Shown here: piece by piece, positions 1 through 12,896 of the stretch
Layout of the letters: each line of letters opens with the position of its first letter
Numbering within the stretch: the stretch's first letter is position 1
Source: Candidatus Hadersleviella danica
Lineage (GTDB): Bacteria > Chloroflexota > Anaerolineae > Promineifilales > Promineifilaceae
Length of the DNA: 32,257 nucleotides
Reading direction: 5' to 3'
Assembly: GCA_016711405.1 (NCBI GenBank)
Contig: JADJSZ010000054.1
Coordinates: 1-32,257 of the forward strand
The notes under the pieces: model-generated
Database searches by the model: none
What the model was told of the DNA's origin: nothing
What the model saw: the letters and a program-made list of their open reading frames with translations, nothing else
Made by a program: the position numbers and the translations under genes

Positions 1-470
1 GCAGTCTTTGCAAGAAGATGGCCTGGAGGCTGACCCTGTTTGGGGGTGAGTTCTTGGTAAACCCCATTGGTTTTGCAGAATGGCCGTTTCCTCCACCACT
101 GCGCGGTGGCTGGCCCGCGAGATGAGGCTGTAGTGGCTGCGGCCCAATTCACTACTTTGCTCACCCCGCGAAGTTGAGCGAGTTAAGCGGCTTTTTCGCG
201 GCTGTGTGGGGTGGCCAAATGTGCAGTGGTGCAAGCAAGTGCGCTCTTCGGTCGCTTGACTTGAGGGGCATATCACGCTAAACGGCCGTTAATGAGCATG
301 AGCACGCGGCTTCTAATTTGCGCTCCACCCCTCACTCCAGCAGGTGGGTGCTGGAGTAAAAATGGTGTGTTTCTTTCTTCCCAGCGCGGCGATGAGTTGA
401 AGTATTAATAGGCCACTTATGCGGGTCTAGGCTACCCTGTCGGCTCATCTAAAAATGAGTTAACAATGCA
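1..470. other. Left edge, no gene identified
   Basis: No frame stays open for a useful length. Short protein-like stretches appear on plus in different frames (around 40-110, and around 170-235 where a Cys/Trp-rich run reads VKRLFRGCVGWPNVQW), so a coding region broken by indels is possible. I do not recognise it. CGGCCG palindromes as in native genes occur nearby, which argues that this is ordinary chromosome read poorly. Confidence 0.3.
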
Positions 471-504
471 GTAGGGTTGTGGAGCAACGCTGGGACAACC
501 CTAC
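471..504. repeat. Hairpin at end of minus ORF
   Basis: A perfect 10-bp inverted repeat, gtagggttgt (471-480) and acaaccctac (495-504), separated by 14 bases. It overlaps the stop codon of the minus-strand ORF ending at 501. There is no strong T tract after it, so a terminator role is only possible. Confidence 0.4.
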
Positions 505-830
505 CGCTTTGGCATCCCCTTGAGAGCGTGCTGATATAGCTCAAGTGTCGCACGATATTCAATATCGCGCAAAACGGTGTTTCGAGTGGTGGTTGACAAA
601 TCGGGGAATGCGGCGCGAAATACGGTCGACATGAAAGCTTCGTAAGAAGTCGCACACCAGCATCCGGTGAAGGGGCAATCGTTTCGCAAGTAGCCGAGTT
701 AAGCTGGCGGGCAGAGAGGCGGCCGTCAGCCATCAAGTGCCCTGGCAATGGCGGCCGTGCTCGCGCTGGCGGCACATAACCCGTCAGCATCCGCACAGGT
801 GGGCGTCATCTTCGCCCATTTACCTAAAGT
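501..830 (-). CDS. Unidentified frame-broken ORF
   Basis: The last 60 or so codons read in one frame to a TAG at 501-503; upstream sequence continues protein-like only after changing frame near 690 and again near 740. The C-terminus contains RATLELYQHALKGM, which weakly resembles the end of tyrosine recombinases (the nucleophilic Tyr in 'T-x-x-Y-x-H'). However, no H-x-x-R box is visible in any frame, so I do not call it an integrase. The stop codon lies in the arm of a 10-bp hairpin (471-504). Function unknown; the frame changes are probably sequence errors, as elsewhere in the window. Confidence 0.3.
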
Positions 831-920
831 TATTCACCAGCTCGCGTGGTGTGTGAAGGAGAGAAACCACGGCCGTGAAATGCTATCGCTTCGCTCAACT
901 GGGTTGGCTTACAGGTAGGG

Positions 921-1012
921 GGCATTGGTTGGTCTGCTGTTGGTTGGCTGTTGGTTGTTTTTTATCGACCTTCAACTACATTTGTTCATTGCCCATTGTT
1001 CATTGTTATTGT
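921..1012. repeat. Heptad-type repeat spacer
   Basis: Two short heptanucleotide-like arrays: gttggtt/ggctgtt units at about 921-958, and ttgttca/ttgccca/ttgttca/ttgttat at 982-1010. The open frame through this stretch (875-1087) has a composition dominated by the repeats and is not taken as a gene. The ttgttca family recurs between the two tRNA genes (about 10040-10080) and at 32210-32232. Confidence 0.55.
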
Positions 1013-1150
1013 CCCTGTCCATTTTGCCAGTGTTTAGCCCTATGCGTACAACCTCTTAACTTGCAAACTCGCGCTGGTTTTTGGTAGTTGGCAAGAAACA
1101 ATGCGGAAGGTAGCCGAGGTTTGAAGGAGCGGGTTGGCAAACGTCATTAA

Positions 1151-1920
1151 TGCGACCGACTGAATATGCGGTCATGCCACGATTTTTAGCACGGAAGCGG
1201 CTGAGGCTGGCCACTGAGTTGGTCATTGTGCTGGGGATGGCGACACATTGAACGAGGTAGCCACTGGTTAAAGATTACGCAAACGGCCGCGCCTTTACCC
1301 TGCTCGTGGGCCAGGCAAACTGTTTGCCCGCGAATTGGGCTTGCCCAGCCCCACCCTGCTCGAGACGGCAATATCTCGACGCTTCGCGCCTGCTCAAGCG
1401 AGCGATATTTTACCACGAGGATGTGGGGCGGCTGGATAACGGCCGTTATTGGCTTCTCTGGGTAGTACAGGGTAGATGGATATGGGTGGAAGGAACCGAA
1501 CTCGCGCAGTAAGCTGGTTCAAGCGGTTTCGGTCGAGGTGGGTATGCGGGCATGGGCGTTGCTTCCAGCCCGGCTTCACAGGCATCGAAGGGGAGTGATG
1601 ATAGACGACGAGACCTTCTTCGCGGCCGACTATCTGGTCATCTACTTAAGTGATCTGCCGCTTATTTGGGAGAGTTTTGCAACGCCAGCGGGTGCTGGAT
1701 GAGCTGGTGTTTTTGAGGGTGTTTCTTCGGGGGAGCTGATTGGGCCGACTTCCGGTTGATGCGCTTATATCTTAGAGATGTCGCTGTGGAGAACCATCAA
1801 GACGACCTGGAAGGTGGATGGTGCAGGCCGTCGCATCAGTGTCACGGCCGATCCCAGACAGGTTTCCACGCCGATGGGGTGTCACCGGCCGTACCCCCTT
1901 CTCCCTGTCCCATAGTCGAA
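1151..1920 (+). CDS. Unidentified frame-broken coding region
   Basis: Protein-like sequence on plus passes through several frames. It starts at an ATG (1151; MRPTEYAVMPRFLARKR), continues around 1270-1510 (containing LFARELGLPSPTLLETAI in one frame and RLLKRAIFYHEDVGRLDNGR in another), then 1600-1680 (MIDDETFFAADYLVIYLSDL) and 1700-1900 (LDELVFLRVFLRG, then WADFRLMRLYLRDVAVENH). I cannot match it to a family. It may be one or two genes with several indels, or a true pseudogene. CGGCCG palindromes at about 1283, 1437, 1620, 1845 and 1888 are like those of native genes. Confidence 0.3.
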
Positions 1921-2116
1921 CCCTCCGCGCCCTGCGCATTCTCATATCTCTCTGCCCCAGTTGGCTGTTTAAGCAATCCCAAAGTGGCCAGCGGGTGCGC
2001 TTGTAGGGCGGTTGTCATTGGTTCGTGGTTAAGCCATAATTCCACATGGGTAAATTCCAGTAGATTCCGAATAAACTAATCTCTCAAACGACCGCAACAG
2101 GAGATTTTGACGAAAC
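1921..2116. other. Spacer upstream of terC-like gene
   Basis: No gene seen. Just before the next start there is an aacaggaga ribosome-binding-like sequence at about 2094-2103, rather far (13 nt) from the ATG at 2117. Confidence 0.3.
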
Positions 2117-2853
2117 ATGGAAGGGCTTTATTTCTTCTGCTGAAGCATTGATTGCCTTTGCCACTTTGTTGGCCGGAGATTGTTCGTGGGATTGACAACG
2201 CCACTTTCACCCATTTTCCGCCTTTGTTGCCTCGCCCATGAGCAAAAGACCGCGCCCGCAAGTTGGGTATTGGGCTGGCTTGAAAACACCCGCATTCGCT
2301 CCTGTTGAGCATTAGCTGGCTGACATCAGATAAAGTGGAACTCTTTGGGGGCTAACGGGAATGATTTGGTTCTGGTTGTCGGGGCGTTTCTAATGTCAAA
2401 AGCACTCCATGAAAACCACGAGAAGTTGGAAGCCAACGAGGAAAACATCGGAGCGAAAAAAAAGCACCTGCCCCCTGCTTACGCTTAACGGCCAGTCGCC
2501 CAAATTGTGGCCATTGCATAGCCCTCTCACTGACTCCGTGTGATTACGGACGTGGCATCACCTCGACATCCTGCCCGCGTGATGGATTACCACAATCTTG
2601 GCGGCGGCCATCACGCTCTTCGCCGCTGGCTCCGTTAACAAAGTGGGCTTGTCAAGCGCCACCTCCCACCATGAAAGTCTTGGCCTTGGCCTTCCTCATT
2701 CTCATCGGCACCATGTTGGTGGTCATCGAAGGGTGGAATCCCCGAAGCGGCGCACGAGATGCACCCACCCCCAAGAACTACGCTTACGGTGTTCTTGCCG
2801 CGGCCTTTTCCTCTTTGGTAGAACTGATCAACATGAGTGCGCGGCACGGATAA
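2117..2853 (+). CDS. TerC family integral membrane protein (frame-broken)
   Basis: Read across about six indels, this is a full-length TerC-family protein (about 245 residues), a multi-pass membrane protein implicated in metal-ion homeostasis or tellurite resistance. Visible blocks in family order are: EALIAFATLLA then EIV-GIDN near the N-terminus (2140-2195); LPHEQK and ARKLGIGLA (2230-2280); LLLSISWL (2298-2325); DLVLVVGAFLMSKALHENHE (2362-2420); VAQIVAIA and DSVITDV (2497-2560); AITLFAAGSVNK (2605-2640); and the hallmark C-terminus MKVLALAFLILIGTMLVV ... LVELINMSARHG (2671-2853). Both the order and the spacing are intact, so sequence errors are more likely than gene decay. It is convergent with the histidine kinase that follows. 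Confidence 0.85.
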
Positions 2854-2934
2854 ACCGTCGCCCTGCAAACAACCAACCGCAGTTAAAGACACGGAATGAA
2901 GCCGTAGTTGTGAGAAGTAAAAGTAAGAAGTGTG

Positions 2935-2967
2935 TAAAAGAGAGAAGTGGCGACCACTTCTCTTTTA
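2935..2967. terminator. Bidirectional terminator-like hairpin
   Basis: Inverted repeat aaaagagagaagtgg / ccacttctctttt with a 3-base loop and a two-base bulge, bounded by A-rich and T-rich sequence. It lies between the convergent terC-like gene (stop 2853) and the histidine kinase (stop 2965), where a bidirectional terminator is expected. Confidence 0.6.
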
Positions 2968-4162
2968 TTTCTCACTGCTGAGGTAATGATGACCATAAAG
3001 CCTTCTGCCCGCCATGGTTATCTCTACCCGCCGCCGAGCAATTGCACCCGTTCGCGCAAGCCGAGCTAAGCCATAGTTGCTCAGGGATCGGCCGACACGG
3101 CCGTTATCCCGCAACCACCAACCGCACCCTCTCCAAATTGATGTAATCCGAGTCAGGCAGTGATTTGGCTGGCAGCCAACGTTTGCGGTCATTGGTCAAC
3201 GCTTGCGGGCACGGCAAAGGGTGCGGTGGTTTGGCTATCGAGCGGCCGTGGTTCGCCCCATACTTGTAAGTGGGTAGGGCAGTGACCCGTCGTTTCTCGG
3301 TTTCGGCCGCTAATCGCCAATTGCTCGCGCAGGGGGCGCTTCTTCGGCCGTGTCGCGCAAAGCCGACACCGATTGGCGCACCTCGGCCAGCCCTCTTGGG
3401 TGCTTTTGCGCCTTTCTGCAAAGCGGAAATCGCCTTCTCGGGGTGCTTTTCCATCACCGCTTGCGCCGCCCTAATTTGCACATTCACCACGGTTAGGTAA
3501 TGCCCCAGGCTGTCATGTAGTCTCGCGCCATGCGGTTGCGCTCCTGAATGATGGCCATTTCTTCCACCCGTGCCGCATATTCACTCAATTTATGGTTGGC
3601 CAGCCGCAACTCCATCGCCAACTGCTCCATCTCCTTGCCGCGCTTGCCGCCCTATCAGCCAAACGGGTAAAAAGAGCCACAAAAAGATGGCGGGGCATAA
3701 ACAGCGGAATTTGGTAGAACAAGGTCACATCGCGGTAAACGGCGTAGTAAACCCCAAGAATGCTCAGCAATACCCTGAGCGATACCCCCGCCAGCCAGCG
3801 GTCAGACAACTTGGCCGAAAACCCTATGATGAGCAGTCCCGCCATCCACCACTGTCCATGTGCTTGGCTCAAGTAGCCCGTGAGTAGAAAAAGGGCGAAT
3901 TCACCTGTGAGATAAAGGGCAGAGGAAAGCGGCCGTGATTGTTCCACCCAGTAATCATCATAAACGCCCATCGATCCCTAAAACCCACCCTTGCCACCAC
4001 CAAAGCGCTTATTTGGGAAACCCCTACAATGCGGGGGGTTACTACTAAACGCATTGTCCACAAAAACGGTAATGTCCGTGGCGGCCAGTAAACGACCATA
4101 CTTGGGCGCAGCCAAGACCGCCATAGTGGCGGATCGTGTTGGGGAAGAGGAAGGTAAGACAT
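2965..4162 (-). CDS. Two-component sensor histidine kinase, NarL/DesK type (frame-broken)
   Basis: The N-terminal half (4162 to about 3660) is hydrophobic, with several membrane segments (for example SALYLTGEFALFLLTGYL and VSLRVLLSILGVYYAVY). It is followed by a short coiled coil (KEMEQLAMELRLANHKLSEY, about 3640-3580). The HisKA_3 dimerisation box then reads MAIIQERNRMARD plus, in a shifted frame, the H-box region, and VVNVQIRAAQAVMEKHPEKA (about 3560-3440). The ATPase domain shows QALTN (N box), DNG (G1) and, after frame changes, YGL-RLRERVQLLGG and GFMVIIT-LSSEK at the end. The family autophosphorylates on His and passes phosphate to a LuxR-type regulator; no regulator is visible next to it. 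At least four frame breaks. The start at 4162 is provisional, with no Shine-Dalgarno sequence. Confidence 0.8.
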
Positions 4163-4205
4163 GAGAATTACGGGTTTTTGATTTTGATTGCGGATTGCGA
4201 GCCTC

Positions 4206-4851
4206 TTAACGGAGCAGTTGGCTCAGGGAAAGGGCGGTGAGGGAGGGCAACGCAAATCGGCCGCGCTGAAATCCATATCTTGTGTCGCCTCATTGGGCAC
4301 GGCCACGCAAAACATGCCCGCCGCCTTAGCCGCCGCCACGCCGTGCATGGAATCTTCAACAGTTGAAGCGCATGGGTGGGGGAGACCCCCACGCCGCACA
4401 AGCGGCCAAATAAACGGCGGGTCGGGCTTTTTGCGGCCGTCCACATCCGTACAAGTTCGCACAGCATCAAAATCGAGCAACAAACCCAGACGGGCAGGTG
4501 GTAATTGAGCCAATTGGCGGGCGAACTGGAAGCGACGGTTAACTTCATGCCCAACTGCCGTGCTTCGGCCATGCGGTCGCGCACCCCCGGCATGATGGGC
4601 AACTGGCGCACCATCTCTTGGTCGAGCGTCTCAAATGCTTGTTGGATGGCTTGCCGATCTACGGCTCCGTTCGCCCGCGCCGCCAGTTCCTCTAGGGGGT
4701 TAAACACGTTGTGCGAACCAATGTTTTGTTGCCACAGGGCAAGCGGGAATTCGTGTCCGTAACGGCCGTAAATCGTCCGCCATGCTTCCAGATCCGCCAT
4801 TTCGGTGTTGATAATAACGCCGTCGAAATCGAAAATAAGTGTTCGAAACAT
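4206..4851 (-). CDS. HAD superfamily hydrolase, beta-phosphoglucomutase-like (frame-broken)
   Basis: The N-terminus carries HAD motif I (FDFDGVIINTE: nucleophile Asp and acid/base Asp). The helical cap follows, then motif II (LTVASSSP), motif III Lys in GRKKPDPP (about 4430) and motif IV as VEDSMHGVAAAKAAGM (about 4350). This order matches HAD subfamily IA phosphatases and phosphomutases that act on small phosphorylated metabolites. The chain changes frame near 4505, 4400 and 4240. With those joined, it ends in a frame reading LPSLTALSLSQLLR and a TAA at 4206; the other frames stop at 4223 or 4168. The next minus gene, the kinase, starts about 44 bases later. Substrate unknown. Confidence 0.8.
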
Positions 4852-4905
4852 AATTGGAAAATAGTAGCAGGATTCACTGCTCTCAGGAGAGCATCTTTAC
4901 AAATT

Positions 4906-4970
4906 CTGACTGGGGACAAGGGACTTGGGACGCTTGTAACCTCAAGTCCCTTGTCCCCAGTCCCTCCGTC
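4906..4970. repeat. Heptad-type inverted repeat (GGGACTTG family)
   Basis: A perfect 19-bp inverted repeat, left arm 4908-4926 and right arm 4944-4962 (gactggggacaagggactt and its complement), with a 17-base loop. The arms are built from heptad-like units (ggacaag, ggacttg, ggacgct; on the other arm tccccag, tccctcc). It lies in the spacer between the MFS gene and the HAD gene. No T tract follows, so it is better described as a repeat element than a terminator. Confidence 0.8.
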
Positions 4971-5070
4971 CGAAATGGTAAAGGTGGCTTGAAATATGAT
5001 TGTTAAATAGTCATCCAAAAGTAATTCGGTTTACAACCCTTATTTTATAACAGTTAAAAGCGGAAGCGAA

Positions 5071-6341
5071 TTAGCCATAACGGACAAAGGGTTTATGCCG
5101 AACTTGCCAAACGAAAATAAGCCACAACAAGGCGACGGCCGTACCCAATCCCCCCATCGAAAGAGTCACCAAGCGCACATCCCACCCCAACCAATCTTGT
5201 GCCGCGCCCGCCCAATAAATGGAAATAGATTGGGTGAGGGTCAGCAGAGCGAACTCAAAGGCAAAAACACGGCCACGCACTTTATCGGGCACTACCGATT
5301 GCAAAAGAGCGGCCGAAAAACCCACAACACCCCGAACCAACTGTGCGAAACAGCGTAGCCACCAAAAACAAGCTCAAGGTGGGTGCCACGGCCAAGGCAA
5401 GAATCCCGCCGCCAACAATCCAAAACCCAGCGCAATCCCCACAACATTTGCGGGGTCATATCCCCAACCAATGCCGCACCAAAATCGGACCTAACCCCGT
5501 CCCTACGCCACGCAAAGCATAGATAATGGCCAAAGTCAGGACCTCACCCTCCACACCGGGAAAAATAGGCAAAGGGAAAATTTGCTTGGCGTAGTTTACC
5601 TCTAAAACATTGATGGCTCCCCACACCAACGCCCCCCTGCTTTCGCCAGTACCACACCAAAAAGGATTGGCTCTAGTCGCAAATACTGCACACCGCCAAT
5701 CATCTCGAGCCAGCCATACCCTCGCTCAACGACAGGCGCATTGAGATCCACAGGCAATTTAATCCGCGCAATCAACCACGCCGATAAGATAAAGTCAAGG
5801 CATCTAAAATAAAGGCGGTCTCAATCCCAAAAACGGCCGTGGCCACGCCACCCAGCATCGCCCCCACCGCCAACATGGTGCTCCATGTCACGCTATCCAG
5901 CGCATTCGCCGCCACCAATTCTTTGCGCGAGACAATGTTAGCCAACACGGCCGAGCGAGCGGGCACAAACAAGGCACTCAACACAAATTGCAAAATCGTC
6001 AGCAAGTAAAACAACCAAATTTGGCTTGGCTCCCGTACCAACAAAAAGCCCAGCACCGTGATCGCCCGCAGAATATCCGACACAATCATCACTTTGCGGC
6101 GGTCATACTGGTCAGACAACATCCCCGCAAAAGGGCTGAACACAAATTGCGGCAAAAAGCGGGCCAAGAAAAGGTAACTAAGCGCAGTTCCCGCGCTGGT
6201 CACACGGGTAATCAAAGCGGCCGAGGCAATAAGATTAAACCAATCCCCTAGTTGGCTCACAACATATCCATACCACAAATAGCGATAATTGGCATTGTGC
6301 CGCAAAGATGACCATATTCGGCAAACATAAAATGACACCAT
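5071..6341 (-). CDS. MFS transporter, EntS-like (frame-broken)
   Basis: The N-terminus (6341 to about 5775) is an uninterrupted run of membrane helices typical of MFS_3 exporters: YRYLWYGYVVSQLGDWFNL, then a loop with DQYDRRKVMIVSD (the conserved D-x-x-x-R-R/K cytoplasmic motif between helices 2 and 3). The middle, 5775-5345, is spread over several frames (LKLPVDLNAPVVERGYGW, YAKQIFPLPIFPGVEGEV, RGVGTGLGP are readable). The C-terminal part (5340-5071) reads QSVVPDKVRGRVFAFEFA and helices to HKPFVRYG. Total length about 420 residues, usual for the family. Likely a proton-driven exporter of unknown substrate. It lies downstream of the rRNA operon terminator, on the same strand. Confidence 0.85.
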
Positions 6342-6377
6342 TTCCTACAAGCTTGGCTAAATTACCAACTAACAAAA

Positions 6378-6399
6378 AAGCACGCTGAGAGGCGTGCTT
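6378..6399 (-). terminator. rRNA operon terminator
   Basis: On minus, an 8-bp GC-rich stem (aagcacgc/gcgtgctt) with a 6-base loop is followed by TTTTTT. It lies about 85 bases after the 5S gene and just before the MFS start, and is an intrinsic terminator for the rRNA operon. A weaker hairpin (gggc-tttt-gcc within about 6441-6461) lies between 5S and this one. Confidence 0.8.
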
Positions 6400-6485
6400 G
6401 AAAGAGTATTATATTGTAAGCCATGCATGGCAAGCCATGTTTCAGGCGAAAAGCCCGAAACCAAGCAACAAAAAAAGAGGGTGTT

Positions 6486-6600
6486 TTGGCAATGACCTAC
6501 TCTCCCAGGAAGTCGCCCTCCAAGTACCATCGGCGCTAGCGGGCTTAACTGCTGGGTTCGGGATGGAACCAGGTGTACCCCGCCGCTCAAATCACCAAAA
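6486..6600 (-). rRNA. rrf: 5S ribosomal RNA
   Basis: Recognised by the conserved core on minus: CCATCCCGAACCCAGCAG, then CGATGGTACTTGG and GGGAGAGTAGGTC. The two ends, TTTTGG and CCAAAA, pair with each other as helix I and extend into gggtg/caccc. About 115 nt; ends are approximate. It is the last gene of the rRNA operon, about 75 bases after 23S. Confidence 0.95.
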
Positions 6601-6644
6601 CACCCTCTCATTTTACAAAAGAGAGCAGAATATATTGCTTACAA

Positions 6645-6674
6645 GCCCATCAAGCCGCCCGATTCTCCACAACA
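6645..6674 (-). other. 3' arm of 23S processing stem
   Basis: Just past the 3' end of 23S, GTGGAGAATCGGGCGGC on minus can pair with the sequence upstream of the 23S 5' end (about 9593-9612, gttatggagaacccggcg on plus). A second matching block, aatatattgc (about 6630-6640), pairs with gcaatatatt at about 9628-9637. Such flanking stems are processed by RNase III in bacteria. Confidence 0.6.
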
Positions 6675-9588
<2,914 letters not shown>

Positions 9589-9937
9589 CTCTGTTATGGA
9601 GAACCCGGCGTCTTCATGCGCTTTCTTCGCAATATATTCAGCTGTAAATGTGCCTGAGCTTTGTTTCCTTCGCTCACTTAATGGCGCTTGGCCACTAATT
9701 TCTGGTCACGAACTTTTGCTCGTGCTCACAAATTGGAGGTCAAACTGTTTAATTAGTAATTGTGAATGTTTAATAGGTAATTGTGAATGAAATTCACTTT
9801 ACCATTCTGCCTATAAGAACGAAAAAGCTCGGGCACACGGCCGAGCTACCTCTTGGGTGTCTCGATTGGCCTGTGCTTTATCTCTTACCTTGCTGTGGGT
9901 TCATATAGATGAATTGACTTGGCTATGACTCAAACTG
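9589..9937 (-). other. tRNA-Ala/23S spacer of the rRNA operon
   Basis: Transcribed spacer. It holds the 5' arm of the 23S processing stem (about 9593-9637), a two-copy 21-nt tandem repeat (9746-9789), and a 7-bp hairpin agctcgg/ccgagct (9826-9847). No gene seen. Confidence 0.7.
9746..9789. repeat. 21-nt tandem repeat, two copies
   Basis: Copies start at 9746 and 9767, a period of 21 bases, with two differences between them (attagtaattg versus ataggtaattg within otherwise equal units). Twenty-one is three heptads, which fits the heptanucleotide arrays elsewhere in the window. It lies inside the rRNA operon spacer. Confidence 0.7.
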
Positions 9938-10010
9938 TGGAGACGAGGGGACTCGAACCCCTGACATCCGCCTTGCAAAGGCGGCGCTCTCCCAACTGAG
10001 CTACGTCCCC
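9938..10010 (-). tRNA. tRNA-Ala (UGC)
   Basis: The 73-nt cloverleaf on minus begins GGGGACGTAGCTCAG, has anticodon loop CTTTGCAAA (anticodon TGC), TpsiC arm GGGGTTCGAGTCCCC, and discriminator A without an encoded CCA. It lies in the 16S-23S spacer, as in many bacteria. Confidence 0.97.
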
Positions 10011-10085
10011 TTTTCAATTAACAATTATCAATGTTCAACAAACATTTTTTGCTCATTGAACTTTGTTCATTGCTCATTGCTTAGG
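10011..10085. repeat. Heptad-type repeat between the two tRNAs
   Basis: This spacer is built from units such as tcattga, actttgt, tcattgc, tcattgc (about 10050-10080), preceded by a related A-rich part (acaattatcaatgttcaaca). It belongs to the same repeat style as 982-1010 and lies within the transcribed rRNA operon. No other function seen. Confidence 0.6.
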
Positions 10086-10159
10086 TGGGCCTAGTTGGAC
10101 TCGAACCAACGACCTCTCCCTTATCAGAGGAACGCTCTAACCAGCTGAGCTATAGGCCC
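10086..10159 (-). tRNA. tRNA-Ile (GAU)
   Basis: The 74-nt cloverleaf on minus begins GGGCCTATAGCTCAG, has anticodon loop CTGATAA (anticodon GAT), TpsiC arm TTGGTTCGAGTCCAA, and discriminator A, with no encoded CCA. It is the first tRNA after 16S. Confidence 0.97.
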
Positions 10160-10284
10160 TTGCTTGGTCTTCAATGATTTCATTAAAGACTTGAACCTGC
10201 TTTTTAACTTTTAATGTGATGACTGAGTAAACCTAGAATTGACTGCTGATTAAACAGCTTAAATTCTTTTTTTTTGCACCAACG

Positions 10285-10315
10285 ACGTTAACCGCTGAAG
10301 AGTGATAGAAACTTA
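10285..10315 (-). other. 3' arm of 16S processing stem
   Basis: The complement of this stretch matches 11947-11977 upstream of 16S (shared core taagtttctatcactcttca, then a two-base mismatch and ttaacg). The arms can form a stem of about 30 bp that loops out the whole 16S gene, the usual RNase III precursor structure. Confidence 0.85.
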
Positions 10316-10364
10316 CCCAACCCCTTATTTCCTAGTCAGTCTCTCGACCAACCAGTTCTCTTAA

Positions 10365-11862
<1,498 letters not shown>

Positions 11863-11946
11863 AGTTTTCGACCAACTTAATGGCCGTTTAGATCCGTGAT
11901 CTAGTGTTTGTACTTACTCAAAGGGTTGCGGATTTTTCAATCCAAG

Positions 11947-11977
11947 TAAGTTTCTATCACTCTTCAGTTGTTAACGT
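11947..11977 (-). other. 5' arm of 16S processing stem
   Basis: Pairs with 10285-10315 on the far side of 16S, with a core of about 20 perfect bases. It lies between promoter P3 and the 16S 5' end. Confidence 0.85.
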
Positions 11978-12021
11978 GCTGTTGGGTTTTCCCCTGCGCC
12001 TTTTGATTGACGTGGCTGGAA

Positions 12022-12050
12022 AGTATATCTGCTTTCGTGTTGCTTGTCAA
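12022..12050 (-). promoter_or_regulatory. rRNA promoter P3 (closest to 16S)
   Basis: On minus: TTGACA (12050-12045), 17-base spacer, TATACT (12027-12022). This is a near-consensus sigma-70-type promoter about 160 bases upstream of 16S. The base after the -35 box (AGC) and the TATACTT after the spacer resemble P1. Confidence 0.85.
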
Positions 12051-12193
12051 GTTTTTGGCCGCTTTGCTTTTTCACCGAATCAGACTGTTTTTTCGCACTT
12101 TAAAACCTGCATGGCAACTTGACCGTGCAGGTTGGTGAGTGTTTGGAGTTGTTACTCTTTCCAGTCTTGTTGGCTCCGTATCAGCGAAGTGAG

Positions 12194-12222
12194 ATATTAC
12201 TCTTTTTCGCTTAGCCTGTCAA
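12194..12222 (-). promoter_or_regulatory. rRNA promoter P2
   Basis: On minus: TTGACA (12222-12217), 17-base spacer, TAATAT (12199-12194). Same architecture as P1 and P3, 172 bases upstream of P3. Confidence 0.8.
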
Positions 12223-12299
12223 GGATTTGGTGAAACCTTTTTTTAACTGCTGGCTGGAGGTTTAGTTGACATAATGTCTTTTCCTGCACAACGAAGAGA

Positions 12300-12328
12300 A
12301 GTATAGCCACTGGCACGTGGCTTGTCAA
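12300..12328 (-). promoter_or_regulatory. rRNA promoter P1 (farthest upstream)
   Basis: On minus: TTGACA (12328-12323), 17-base spacer, TATACT (12305-12300). The spacer contains the inverted repeat gccac/gtggc (GCCACGTGCCAGTGGC), a possible operator or chance. It begins about 57 bases after the VKOR stop. Confidence 0.85.
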
Positions 12329-12384
12329 GAAATCCGTGAACCCAACGTGAAATTGCTACTGTTTCTCGAGGAAAATGGGGCGGG

Positions 12385-12840
12385 CTAGGCCGCCTCAATG
12401 CGTCGCCCTCGTATCAAATAATGGATGGCAAGGGCAAACATAATGGCGATGATGATGGCCGAATAGAGGCAATATTGGCAAATGACCCCAATAACGAAAA
12501 TTTCAAGGGCCTTAAGATAGAGCGTAAACAGCAGGGCGAAGCCGATAAGACCCACAAGCAATTCGGGAAGGTGTTTTTCGATAACGGGCAGGAAATCGGC
12601 CGCCCAAATGACCACAAAAATGGCGGCATAGCCCAGTAGACCAATAATGGCGACGGGGATGGGGCCGATGGTGGCATAGGTGGCGCCGGGGCCGCTGACA
12701 CGGCCGCAATCAAAAAAATTGGTGACGGTGCAAGCGGAAATGATTTGGCCTTCGTGGTAAAGCCACAAATAGTAGGCAATGAGCAAACCGGGGAGGGTAA
12801 GCAGTTGGATCAGACGTGGTTGCCAATTGTGAGTGTGCAT
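12385..12840 (-). CDS. VKOR family protein (disulfide-bond reoxidase)
   Basis: This 151-residue membrane protein is intact. It shows the two cysteine pairs of bacterial vitamin K epoxide reductase homologues: a loop pair CTVTNFFDCG (about residues 37-46) and the active-site CQYC near residue 120 (VIGVICQYCLYSAII). It has four to five hydrophobic helices (LIQLLTLPGLLIAYYLWL; VAIIGLLGYAAIFVVIW; LLVGLIGFALLFTLYL; SAIIIAIMFALAIHYLI). In bacteria without DsbB, VKOR reoxidises a DsbA-like partner with quinone. The partner here is the thioredoxin gene directly upstream on the same strand. The ATG at 12840 has no clear Shine-Dalgarno sequence. Confidence 0.92.
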   Translation of the reverse strand: MHTHNWQPRLIQLLTLPGLLIAYYLWLYHEGQIISACTVTNFFDCGRVSGPGATYATIGPIPVAIIGLLGYAAIFVVIWAADFLPVIEKHLPELLVGLIGFALLFTLYLKALEIFVIGVICQYCLYSAIIIAIMFALAIHYLIRGRRIEAA

Positions 12841-12855
12841 AGGAGATGATTAGCG

Positions 12856-12885
12856 GAAGTTCGGCTTTTTCCAAAGCCGAACTTC
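12856..12885 (-). promoter_or_regulatory. 13-bp hairpin between dsbA-like and VKOR genes
   Basis: A perfect inverted repeat gaagttcggcttt (12856-12868) / aaagccgaacttc (12873-12885) with a 4-base loop. It sits in the 56-base gap between the DsbA-like stop (12897) and the VKOR start (12840). On minus no T run follows, so it may be an mRNA-stabilising or attenuating structure rather than a full terminator. It could set different expression of the two genes. Confidence 0.6.
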
Positions 12886-12896
12886 TGGGATAAAGG

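Noticed and set aside
501..700. Tyrosine recombinase (integrase) gene
   Set aside because: Only a short C-terminal resemblance; no Arg or H-x-x-R box in any frame, and no attachment site at the tRNA genes.
875..1087. A 70-residue plus ORF with many Cys and Trp residues
   Set aside because: Its composition comes from the gttggtt and ttgttca repeats; no family features.
4908..4962. Terminator for the MFS gene
   Set aside because: The stem is strong but there is no T tract on either side, and its arms are heptad units like the other repeat elements.
12421..12639. Plus-strand ORF antisense to VKOR
   Set aside because: Shadow of the VKOR gene, with Asp/Asn/Gly-rich composition and no start signals.
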